A DNA stretch of 64,000 nt from Aquanectria penicillioides (lineage: Eukaryota; Ascomycota; Sordariomycetes; Hypocreales; Nectriaceae): the NCBI GenBank assembly GCA_003415625.1, contig PYIU01000007.1:3410001-3474000 (forward strand). Reading direction: 5' to 3'. A model generated the notes under the pieces. That model searched no databases, had not been told where the DNA came from, and saw only the letters and a program-made list of their open reading frames with translations. Position 1 is the first letter of the stretch, and the number at the start of each line of letters is the position of its first letter. Of this stretch, positions 52,295 through 62,770 are shown piece after piece. A program made the position numbers and the translations under genes.

Positions 52295-54787
52295 CTATAC
52301 TAGGTTGAATATCTGCTCTTCATCTTCGAAAGCCTCCAACTCTCCATACATGATGCTGTCAACGTAACATTCGCCGACTAATTCGAACTTGTTCTGATCG
52401 CCTTCGCCCTCTGATTCAACAGGGCGTAGCAAGTAGGGGACATTGCCACCGGCCATGAGCACAATTACATCACCCTCCTTGCCACGCCACGGACATAGGC
52501 CGTATTTGCCGTCAGATGCCACAAAGAAGCACTCGTCGAGGCATGTAGTGACACTCTCGGTTTCATACCACTCGGTTTCAGGGCCGGTAGGGGGCAGCAA
52601 TGCTTTCAGACCTGGACGCTTAAAGTATCCCCAGTGGGCTCGTAAATGGTCGAAGTACTCGGAATGAGATTTATCAACCTGGATTTCTGCGCTCTTCGCT
52701 ATCCACCAACCGGACAGAGCACATGGGTCGAAAATCTTGTCAAAGACATTCATGACATCTTCTCGTACGTCTGGTTTCTTGTCATATGGATACATAGTAT
52801 CCATGGGAAAATGCCCTATTGAGGCAATGGTGGCCACCTTTTGTCCCAAAAGGCGCAGGGTGAAGGGGTCCGAATCTTTGAGAAGTGATAGGTCTGGCCC
52901 TCTACCACATGATGCAAAGAAACTGAACTGTTTATCAAGGGTAGCATGGGCCCATTTTGAGCTTCCGCTTCCACTGACAGCCCAGGTTGGTTTGATGCAC
53001 GGTAATGTTTCCTTGTCGGCGTACCTGGCTCTTCTCTATGCCCGACCAGGTTGTGCATGGATTGTTGAAAGTATTGAAAGGGAATTGTGCTCTCGGATCC
53101 ACCATCTAGTGAAGTCGGCAAAGACCTGCTCGGCGGGTTTGCGGTAGTTGGGTCGGATCATGTCGTCAAGTGCTCCAGCTTCACATGTCTCGGATCCAAA
53201 AGTTAGCAGGGCAAATAGTTTATCCCTCGAATCTGTGGCTTTGAGGTCGAGACCCTCAAGGAACACATCTAGAATACCTGCCAACCCCGTGGATTCGCCT
53301 CCCTCTCCTGTTTGAACCCTGTTACGGGGTTTGATAGATTTCCAGATGGATGGCATCAGATTTTCGGAGTGCAGGTGCGGTTGCTGTCGGAGGTGTTCTG
53401 GGCTTTCCAGAAGCTCGCCAACTACCACCAACTCCTCCCATGGAATCGTTTCTCTTGAGTAGTGAACGAGCGCTTTTCGTGACAGCAACGCTTCTTGAAT
53501 GACCCAAACACGCCTAAACCAAGGGTTCATAAAAAACGCCCCCATAAACTTGGAAACGTGGGTTGCGCCAAAACCCCCGGCAAATTCGATGACTTCGCGA
53601 GTGAAGTCCTTTTCGCAGGCATTAAAGATCTCGTAGATGCCCTTGAATGATTTATGGCCAATCTTTCCTAAGAGCTCCCTGTCGACTTCAACTTCTTTAG
53701 GCCGTAATTTGTGAGGCGTCCCAGAACACTGACAGTCGGCGGCTCCTGGACACTGTCTGTTGTTGAAGTTGTAGATTTCGCGGATGACCCTCAGGCATGC
53801 TTCTTCGCCTGGATTTCCCTCTCCGAGCCAAATATCTACAACTTTTGCCAAGGAGAAGATTTCGCTCATCAAACCGACCTGTTGTGACCTCTCTGGGAGA
53901 TCGGCTTGATTGATACAAACAGCATCGATCCAAATGTTTAAGGCCGTTTGCGGATGCCGAAGTCGTCGTATGGCTGTGAATAACGAGCTCGTTACGCTAA
54001 AGACCGGGTAAGTTGTCGAATCAGCCGCAAGGCCTTCTGATGGCTTGATAAATATGTCTGCCCGATCGGACGGATCTCCCCAGCAATATGATAAGGCGTG
54101 AAAGTCCAAGGATTGTGATACAACTTCAGGGAGCGTGGTTCTGTTGAAGAATGCTTTAATTGTATCTTCAAAGTTTCCAGGCTCTATGGTAAGAAGTCGG
54201 ATTTCCTGGGAAGTCGAGTCTAGACGTGTGGGGTAGTGAGAGGCATTCGAAACGAAAGACGTTAGGGCTGCATCATCCGACGCCTCCTTGACTTCGTATT
54301 CGATTTTGATCTCACACTCTTTGATGATGTTAACCCATCCGTAATACGTGGCCTTGGGGATGAGCTGAACAATGTCGCCGGCTCTGATGTCCTTGACCAC
54401 GGTGCCGCTTAGCACTGGGGGTTGTTTATCCATTGACAGTGGTGGCGAAAGAACTCAGGGTTCCCGCAACGGTTGTGAGCAACGGTCAGGGTGCGGAGAT
54501 CAGAACGACCGTCTGAGCCCTGGACGGCCACATCGAACCAGGTGTATGAGAGGGTTTTGTCATCCGACCAGCCTGTAACGTGGTGTTAGAACTAAGTCGG
54601 TGGTTGAAAGACGCTCGGGAGGAAAGTAAGGACCTTGGTCGCGAGACAGAATGCTGAAGTTAACTGCGACGATTGATTTTGCTTCGCTCGGCACCTTGAG
54701 TTCGACATACGGCCGGCGGGGACAGTGATGATGGACCTGGATGAGCTCACTGCGCTTTGCGAAGCATTCTTTAATGGTGGGTGCCAT
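52295..54787 (-). pseudogene. HET-domain (heterokaryon incompatibility) gene, broken by a stop and a frameshift
   Basis: Exon 1 (54787-54634, M-A-P-T-I-K-E-C) and exon 2 (from 54572) encode an N-terminal domain (Y-T-W-F-D-V-A-V-Q). At a C run near 54412-54418 the frame slips by one base into the frame holding the rest. The HET domain follows, with F-H-A-L-S-Y-C-W-G-D, I-W-I-D-A-V-C-I-N-Q, R-S-Q-Q-V-G-L-M and R-R-V-W-V-I-Q-E-A. A TAG at 53036-53038 stands where Trp is expected, and the same frame stays open beyond it to 52295, carrying the usual C-terminal G-D-V-I-V-L-M-A-G-G block. On the other strand the stop is CCA to CTA, a CpA-to-TpA change. A start at 54433 would allow a shorter protein, so residual function is not excluded. 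Confidence 0.82.
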
Positions 54788-56601
54788 GATTACGAAAAAA
54801 AATCCTCTCCTTGAAGTTTGGATTCAATATCGAGAGATGTCGGGATCAAGGTTTCCATTGATTGAACGACATTGCAGAAGCGCTGTGCTTTTGTGTCTCG
54901 ATCGAGTGTCCCCCGGCCCTGACCCCATGGCTAGTGCTGACGCCCTCCCTCTGGAGGTTGCATTTCCAGCCCCTTCGTGGCTCAGTTCTGTGCCGCATCC
55001 TTGAGCCAGGTGATGCAGTGTGCACGATTGATGGGGCATCTGGCGATGGGGCTGCAGGCATAGCCTCATGGAGTCGCAATCGCTGGACACCAGAGTGTCT
55101 GAGCCTTAAATCTGCCAACTTCTCTGCAATCTACCAGTCGTATTATGGTCTGAGTGCAAACTGGCTCGAGTTCAAGAGATGGGATACTCTGCCATGACGC
55201 CTCAAGAATGAAAGGGTGAATAGATGGCGGTTACACCAAACATGCCGCATCACTGTTGAATAGGCACAGATCCCCAGGTCTCGGGTCTGCCTTTCAGGGT
55301 TTCATCGGGCAGTGCTGTGAGAGGAAGCCTGCAACCGAGGATTTAGATTTAACATTCAGCAGGGGCTGTGCGACTATTTCCGGCGCCTCTTTGGCCCCCA
55401 ACTGCACCAGGGCAGGGCCTTCAATTAGCGCACCCGGCCCGCACCGACAGTAGCTTCTCCACGTTGGTTCCCTCTCATGCGTTGCCGTTGAAGCCGTACT
55501 GCCCCTGTCAGCCTTGTTTGCGTCATTTGTGGTTTGCAATATCTACCACATGCCGGGTCGAGCTGGAGTTCTCAAAGTGTACATAAAAGTTGCAACAAAA
55601 AAGTAGGAACCTGCTGTAAGCTGTCATAGCGTTGACGTTTCTTGCGACATTTGTTTGACGTGTTGGCACGAGCTCCGACCAAATTGAATCATCGGGCAAC
55701 TTATATTGGCCAAGCAGAATTTTATGTAGGGATGAACTCACGAATTTGGAACATAGCAGATACTCGAAATCTGATATCGCATAGAAAATAGGTCAAGGGA
55801 CCGTTTACCCAGCACACGCAGCTTCACCAGCACCGTCAAAGTACTCAATTACTTCATTACATGAAGTATCATACAAGACATCAAATAGCCAGTGAAATTC
55901 AGATAGCATACTGAAAAGAAAGGAAATATTTAGAGATATACAAATATTTTGTTATCTTATTATTCTCTTTATTTTAATTTTCGAATGCACCTTGCTTCTT
56001 ACTTGTACCACACGCATGTGCTGAATTAGTTTTAGATTCTGCAGTTGTCGCACAACTCTGTTGTAGATTACATGTCCTATCGTGATGGCCAACATAATAG
56101 TCGGCCCCGACCTCAGAGAAACATGGAAGATTGATAATATGATTCCAGCTGATGGGGTCCCTACGGAACATGACCACAAAATATTGTTAAACACTCAGCG
56201 ACGTGAAACCCACGATGCCGAAGTGTTCCCAGGTCCGGACTTCACAGTTGCCAAGAGAGCATATGAGAGTGGGCTCTGATCAAAGTATACAGATGACCAA
56301 TGAAATCGAATATACTAGAGAGAGAGAGGAGAAGCGTCACCTAAAATCTCAAAACCAACTCAATCATACCATCAACTTGGATGAGCAGGTATTGGAATGA
56401 AGATGCCGAGCTATGCTTGCCGGAATACCGAAGCCCCACGCTGCCTCGGAATCCCCACCCGGAATCTAGAGGCACCGCAATATTTCGGCAACTTGATTCA
56501 TCAAAGATGCCGGACCGTGGAGTACGAAGTCCGCGGTTGTTGGAGCCGATGATCCTGGTAATTCAGTTGGCCACATTTCATGACTACTGTAAAAATTGAC
56601 C
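54788..56601. other. 1.8-kb region without supported gene
   Basis: Several 60-110 codon frames on both strands lack motifs. The A/T content rises near 55,900-56,100. It separates the HET pseudogene from the cyclase pseudogene. Confidence 0.5.
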
Positions 56602-57749
56602 ATGGCATACTTGTCACCTCTCAATTCTGATTCGACATCCCGTCCGACATTTGCCAACCTACCAATTCATGCTGCGGATCCTCCTTTTTCAGCTTGGGGT
56701 CTGTGGGGTGATGGAGATGAGCTTGGAACCTTGAACCTTCTCACCCACGACGTGGTAAAGAAGGCTGCATCTGAGAGTATTAGCGGACAGCCGGTTCCCC
56801 TAAAGTTGTTTCGACCTTGCTGCCTTGGTTTAAACTTGCCACTGATTGTTTTCCTTGTAGTCTCCCGCTTGATGCCTTTATACAGCCGATGAATCCGGTT
56901 CGTAAGCCGTGCTCTCACCATATCATCGCAAAAGGGCACGCCAATGATGACGAAGTTAGTTATCTGCTCCAAATGAGACGGGACTATGACTAACATTGGT
57001 GTCGTAGTTGAATATCAACACCTAAGGCTCAAGCTACTGGGATGGCCCTCGTCATTATCCTTGTCAAGAGAGCCTCTAGTATTACAATGGAGTCACACAG
57101 GATGACATATCTGGGCCAAAATCAAACCACAAATTTGGCATTCACAGTCGGTCTATATTCTCCACCGATATGGATCGCCCGCTGACATGAATTGCAGATG
57201 TCGCCAAGAAAACGAAAACGGGACGGGGCGTCTTGTTAGAATGGTCTGCCTGGGCCCAAGAAAAAGGGAATTGAGATTGATCCATTTTCCGAACATGCGA
57301 TTCCACTTGACTAGCTATTAGAAGTAGCACGCTCCTAAAACGTTCAGTTCCACCCCGGCGACATTCTCCTCATTCGGACAGGTTGGCTGTCGGCGTACCT
57401 GGGCCTTTCCTGCGAATCCCAGGCTTCTCTGCCACGGCGAGCCGTGCGTTCATCTTGCGGAGTAGAAGCTAGCGAAGAAGCTATCCGCTGGCATTGGGAA
57501 TGTGCGTTTGCCGCAGTCGCTAGCGACGCCGTTGCCTATGAAGCATGGCCCAGCCCGAAGCCATGCGGTGTGAGCATGCATGAAGTGTTCCTTAGTGGAT
57601 GGGGTATGCCGATTGGGGAAAGTTTTGACCTCGAAGCACTGGTGTACAAATGCCGAGATAGAGGGAGATGGACGTTTATCTCTATAAGCACCCCGTTGAA
57701 TGTTCCAGGCGGAGTTGCAGCTCCTCCAGCCGCAGTGGCCATTTTGTAA
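56602..57749 (+). pseudogene. cyclase family (PF04199-like) gene, decayed
   Basis: From M-A-Y-L-S-P-L-N the line reads F-S-A-W-G-L-W-G-D-G-D-E-L-G-T-L-N-L-L, hallmark of fungal cyclases related to kynurenine formamidase. Across an intron (about 56813-56871) it gives L-P-L-D-A-F-I-Q-P-M-N-P and H-H-I-I-A-K-G-H-A-N-D-D. After a second intron, stops stand where Gln is expected: N-T-stop-G-S-S-Y-W-D-G, S-L-stop-Y-Y-N-G, L-D-stop-L-L-E and R-S-stop-N-V-Q-F. There is also a TGA and a frame shift near 57,190-57,275. CAA/CAG to TAA/TAG are C-to-T changes. The end (57444-57749) is intact with S-M-H-E-V-F-L-S-G-W-G-M-P-I-G-E. Confidence 0.8.
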
Positions 57750-57934
57750 CATAGGCATTGCATGGGCAGGTACTTGAATTATCAAAATACATTGAGTTTC
57801 CAGTCCATATTTGATGATCGATCTGCCAACAAGGGGTTCGATTACTGCACAACCAAATTCTTGATCGCTTGATTCATCTGAGGACTTATCATGGGCTGAA
57901 CCATCCCAAACCGTGCCGCGATCTCCTTTGACCC

Positions 57935-58270
57935 CTACATTTCAAAGTATAAATCATAGTGCATTGCACAACCTGGATTGAACTTGGCAGTGCATCTAGG
58001 ACAACAGCTTCCACATTCAAGATATTGAGCTACGGTCAGCTCAAGCTTGCAGTTACCGCATAAGACTGCCTTGTGGTTCCTCTCTGCCTTGGGCCACACT
58101 GCTGGTGGGTGGTCTGCCAGCGCCTCATGACAGCTGATGCAAGCGTAGTACTGCTCACAACATTTGTGTCGGATGGCAATAATGTCAAGTTCTGAGTGCC
58201 AATGTGAGCACCGAGTTTGCGGCGTCACGTTGAGCCCGTGGACAACGGGCAAGGTTGGTGGATCCGACAT
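57935..58270 (-). CDS. CHY-type zinc-finger protein (Hot13-like)
   Basis: 111 residues from the Met at 58270 (M-S-D-P-P-T-L-P); an in-frame Met at 58324 would add 18. The CHY finger is complete: T-R-C-S-H-W-H, then K-C-C-x-x-Y-Y-A-C-I-S-C-H, H-K-A-V-L-C-G-N-C-K, and C-C-P-R-C with a final G-C-A-M-H-Y-D-L-Y-F. This Cys/His series binds three zinc ions in the family. Yeast Hot13 acts in the mitochondrial intermembrane space; other small fungal CHY proteins are uncharacterised. It is intact although both neighbours are broken. Confidence 0.88.
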   Translation of the reverse strand: MSDPPTLPVVHGLNVTPQTRCSHWHSELDIIAIRHKCCEQYYACISCHEALADHPPAVWPKAERNHKAVLCGNCKLELTVAQYLECGSCCPRCTAKFNPGCAMHYDLYFEM

Positions 58271-58740
58271 CGGCAGCGAGCAGTGTGTGAATCGTTGGAA
58301 GCGGCGTGGACCAGATGAAAACAAGTGAAAGAAATGATTAAGGCCTTAGGGATTCAGCATCAATTGGAGGTAAGACCGCGGCAAGCTATGAGGGTTGGCT
58401 AATGCGTCGTCGGGAGCCAGAAGAGAGTTGAGATGCAGGTGAGAAAACACTTGCTGAGGCTGCCCCACAATGAAGCCGCATGGAAGGTAGGGTTGGGACG
58501 CTAGAGTCTAGACAACCTGAGTGACATACACTCCAACCAATGCCGCAAGTAATCCGTGAAATAAGGATGGTATGGTATGATGGACATCCCCAATGTCGGA
58601 ATTCAAAGTATTTCGGGTGGATACTTACGTGACAGTATGGTCCATGTTGAAATCAAGCTTTGCATCGTGATTACCATTTAGTTATATCACTGTTCAAATA
58701 CGATACATTAGGCATGCGGGAGGGACACTCATTGCATCCC
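58271..58740. other. spacer, no gene seen
   Basis: CHY gene promoter and the truncated end of the CoA-transferase relic; no motif. Confidence 0.5.
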
Positions 58741-59149
58741 TCAAACCATCCAGTTCAATTTCCCATCTGCATTGCCGTTTGGTCCGTCTATTGGTACTCC
58801 ATTTATTGTAGCCACTCTGCCGTGTCCGACCCTAGTGGCTTCGACATCACCTCCCTTGTGAATGTTCAGCTGCACAGTTCGCTTACCACGACCGAAATCC
58901 CTATCCATGGTAGGCAGGTCGGGAAGATTTGGGGATGTCACTCAAATGACATTCGCACCATGGGCAGCCAGAGTCTTACCGCACAGTGGCGTAGCGATAA
59001 CACGGCTCATTGCGACTACCCGAAGCCCGCGTAGACATTTAGCATTGCCGCCCATCATTCGCTCTGGAAGACCTTTGGCACCCTTGGGAGATAGCTGTTC
59101 CACACTAATCGGGAAGTTACTGATGGCCTTGGATTGAGGCACGAGATGG
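58741..59149 (-). pseudogene. CaiB/BaiF (family III) CoA-transferase fragment
   Basis: The minus strand reads G-G-N-A-K-C-L-R-G-L-R-V-V-A-M-S-R-V-I-A-T-P, then C-G-K-T-L-A-A-H-G-A-N-V-I, a TGA where Trp is expected, and V-T-S-P-N-L-P-D-L-P-T-M-D-R-D, R-G-K-R-T-V-Q-L. This is the N-terminal nucleotide-binding part of a family III CoA-transferase domain. The line ends near 58741 and the rest of the enzyme is missing, so the gene is both stopped and truncated. It is in line with the AtuA-like domain upstream (see that entry), possibly one fused protein. Confidence 0.75.
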
Positions 59150-60274
59150 TACAGACTAAACTTGAAAACCGCCCCTGCATCTTGTTCATGGGTGACAAAG
59201 GGCTAGCAAAGTTACCGGTGGTAGCCATTTGTCCTGGGTACGCGAAGTGGAGAATGGATGCTCGCACATTATTGGCAATGGTATGAGACATCTTAGACGT
59301 AGGCGCAACAACCTCTCCAAGGACTGCAATCTCGTGTGGGTTCGACTCTGATGGTTCTAATGGACCCATGACTCCATTCTTGCCGTACACGTGGTAAAGG
59401 AGCCGACACTGCTCTGATTGATCAAGCTCAGGAAATAAATTTTGAGAGTACTTGCGGACTCTCTCCAATCTGACTGATGAGGATTGGGTCTCTGATGCCT
59501 CCGATGAAAATACCGGTAGTTCGGTATCCAAGGTGAGTAACTACATCCAGTTTGACCTGCATAGGAGTCTGGATGAACTTTGCACCCGACACGCGACATG
59601 TCTTCTCAGTAATTTGCTCGTATTTGGCATCGTCCAGGTTTAGGATGCCACCAGGGCCTGGAAGTCGATCAGGGCGAGTCTTCTCATGCAAGGTATGAGC
59701 CGCGACCGATAGTGGTGTGCATCTTTCATTCGGGGCCAATGGAGTAAGATCGAATGATTCTTTCCTCATTGTAGCAATCATAGATCGACCCTTGGGAACA
59801 GCACAGATGCCTCCGCATTCTATAAATTTACCTATGTGCTAGGCAACATCTAGGTGCACGCCTTTGGACATGGAGAACGCAGCGAACGGTGCGGGATCAT
59901 AGCTTCGACCACCTAGAATAATGTCCGGATCTTGTTTAAGAGCCTCTAAGAATCTGCACTAAATAGATAGGAAAAATCCCGGGGGAGCATTGGATTGACT
60001 CACGGTTCGGCGCCCATCTGTGCTACAACATCGACGGCAGAATCCACTGCTTCGGGGACCAGGAGCTCCACTGGGCCGCAAGGACTGACTCGGCCTTTGT
60101 CAATTCTCGACTTGTAAAGTCCTTGCCAATGCCTACTTCGACCGTGGCAACCTTGAACGAGTAGCCATTGCGATCGGCAATCTCAGTGACGATACCCAGC
60201 ATCTCCGCCACATGCTTGTTGCTTCCATCTCCACCCACTGATCCAATGAGGACCTTGCTTTGTGATGGAAACAT
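59150..60274 (-). pseudogene. AtuA-like (acyclic terpene utilisation family) gene, decayed
   Basis: From the Met at 60274 the minus strand reads V-L-I-G-S-V-G-G-D-G-S-N-K-H-V-A-E-M-L, then after a 1-nt shift near R-E-L-T-K it gives C-G-P-V-E-L-L-V-P-E-A-V-D-S. After an intron, L-K-Q-D-P-D-I-I-L-G-G-R-S-Y-D-P-A-P-F-A leads to a TAG replacing Trp before H-I-G-K-F-I-E-C-G-G. Later parts are Q-T-P-M-Q-V-K-L-D-V-V-T-H-L-G-Y and V-L-G-E-V-V-A-P-T-S-K-M-S-H-T-I-A-N, with two more frame changes. The relatives belong to the AtuA family (PF07287 type), linked in bacteria to degradation of branched terpenoid acids. The fungal role is unknown. Confidence 0.78.
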
Positions 60275-61173
60275 GCAGCCAAAATGGGCTCTATTTCTCG
60301 GACATATGATCCGCGGCCGCAAGTCACTTTGTTCATGCCAAGCTTGTAGGGGCCACCATCCGTTGAGCCGCTGTCCAGATGATGCCTGCTGGCTGATACT
60401 TGGTAATCCCATACTAGAAATGGCCCGAGTTGTACCCATATCCGAGCATAGCGTTCGATGTTAAGATTGTGAACTCGTTGACATTATCGACGCCATTGTG
60501 ATTAGTTGCCATCTTCGTGACTCTTGGACTTGTGCCTTCATAAGACGCAAGTTTTGAGAAATGGCAGGGTAGATGATGGAGGTCGGGATCTTATACGGTG
60601 CGACAGGGAGAGAATCAGGCTCAGGAGATGCTGCTGCGATGATTGCTATCCAGCTCGGTATTATAAAACCTAGAATCGAGTCTCCATATCACCAAACTGT
60701 CTTCCTTTCAAAGTTCCCGTGCTGGTTGCTGCATAATGTGAAAGCAAGGATGTGTCGGAATGTTTTGTTTTAAACAAGGAGCATTGACGACTCATATCGT
60801 CATCAAAATTCTATGGCTACGCAGAAGCCGGAGAATGGGCCTCGACCAAACTCGAGGTAATCATATGACGGGCGTTGTGTCGAAATACCGAGATACCGAG
60901 TCCCGATCCATGTGTTACCCCGTGTTACCCCGTGGGAAACAAAGTTTAGCCTTCACATGCTCTTTCCCTAGCTTCCCTAGGTTTGATTCGACTGGCTGAT
61001 TTGTACACCTCAGAGAACCCAAACGCACCCTTCATATCATTCATGTTGTGGTCTTCTTAAACCCAAGATGCCCGGACACATTCTCAGATCTACAGGATAA
61101 CCTGCCAAGATTTCCTTGCTACCTATCTGCTCGAACAGCCATGGCCGTCTAGGCTTCGGACTCCAATACCGAA
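60275..61173. other. divergent intergenic region between AtuA-like and MFS relics
   Basis: Former shared promoter region of the two divergent relics. Short frames without motifs. Confidence 0.5.
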
Positions 61174-62770
61174 ATGGTCCAACAGATCGACACGTCACAC
61201 GTTGAGAACCATCCCGTTTCGATGGGTTTGATAGACATAGAGGATGAACTGAAGGAGGACCAGATTCAATCTATCACCTGGACTCCTAAAGATGAACGAA
61301 AAGCCGTCCGCAAGCTTGATTGGTGCTTGATTCCAATGCGAGTCGCTTCCTCAACCCTAATTCATCATCTTGGCATCTGGAGACTGATACAAGCTCTCAA
61401 ATCAGGCTTGGAATGCTCTACCTAGTATCTTACATCGATCGAGGAAACATTGGAAACGCATACACAGCGGGCATGGGCGAAGATTGGGGTATTACCTCGG
61501 AGCAATATTCTTGGATTATGACAATCTACTACATTGCATAACTTCTTTTCCACTGGGTAAGCATCCATGAAAGCATGGAATTGTTCTCCTGAAAAAAAGC
61601 TAATTATCCTTCCAGCTAATCCTGCTGTGGAAGTTTGTTCCATTTCGCATCTGGACTGCAGCCATGGCCTTTGGATGTGGGTCGATGAGCATCATCCAGG
61701 CTGCGACAAAGAGCTTTGGTGGAATCATGGCAACTCGATTCCTCATTGGAGTTTTAGAGGCTGGCTTTGTGCCTGCTGTGGCTCTGTACATGACTTTCTT
61801 TTACCATCGATGAGAGATGGGTCTTCGATATGGCCTCTTCATCTCCTTCTCGCCGCTGGCCAACTATTTCGCATCTGCTCTTGCGTATGGTATTGTACAC
61901 GCCAAGACCAGCATCGCCAACTAGCAACTCCTTTTCATAGTTGATAAGTGAAGAAAATCCCGAGATCACGATGCTAGTGACTCATCGAATATAACTCTAT
62001 AGAGGGTATTCCGACTTTGATCCTGGCTGCCCTAGCGTATGTCTACTTGCCGGCATCTCCTAGTCAATGCAATCTTCCTTGGTGCTCACCAAAACCAACT
62101 CATAGCTGCTCGAGTCATCAAGGGTCGTGGCCAGGATCGCCAAGGAAAACTCAACTTCAAGCAGGTCTTTGCAGCATTTTTCGATTACAAGAATTATAAC
62201 CAGGCAGCAATCATCTTTTGCCTCAACACTGCTTTTGGTTCTCTACCAGCATACCTGTTAACAATCCTTACAGCCATGGGCCTCGCGTCTCTGAGAGCAC
62301 AGGGTCTCTCTGCGTGCCCTTATCTGTCCGCGCATGCTGTCTGTGTTCTCATCAGCTTCTTGTCTGATCGGGTTCAAAAACGAGGGATCTTTGCCATGGT
62401 CTTTAGCGCTATCGGCACGGTGGTGTACATTCTGCTGGCCACCGTTCGCGCGACTGGTGTGCGATATTTTGCAACCTTTCTTGTATGTACTGGCGTTTTC
62501 CCGGCTGTCGCGTTGAAATTTACCTGGGTCACGGACAACCAAGGTTCGCCTTCGAAGAGAGGTGCCGGACTCACCATCTTTGGTATGGTTGGCCAATGTG
62601 GCCCAATTCTGGGAGCCAGAATTTTCCCCAAGACGGATGGACCATACTACGCCAAGGGAATGTGAGTTTGCAGCGGTGTCGTGTTGTTGGGTGTAAATTA
62701 CGGGCGGCGAGGCTGGATTCACTGCTCTACAGCAGGGGTAAGACAGCATTCCGGGAGAAACAGTAAGCAG
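61174..62770 (+). pseudogene. MFS transporter, anion:cation symporter (allantoate permease/TNA1-like) family, decayed
   Basis: M-V-Q-Q-I-D-T-S-H starts a hydrophilic N-terminus ending D-W-C-L-I-P-M. The first membrane segment L-G-M-L-Y-L-V-S-Y-I-D-R-G-N-I-G-N-A is a clear family signature. Stops then appear in line: TAA after Y-Y-I-A, TGA after F-Y-H-R before E-M-G-L-R-Y-G, TAG for Trp before Q-L-L-F, and TGA after Y-Y-A-K-G-M. An intact stretch, 62039-62665, carries the last six-segment half (F-D-Y-K-N-Y-N-Q-A-A to W-V-T-D-N-Q-G-S). Most stops are explained by C-to-T or G-to-A. It was probably the importer for the neighbouring catabolic genes. Confidence 0.8.
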
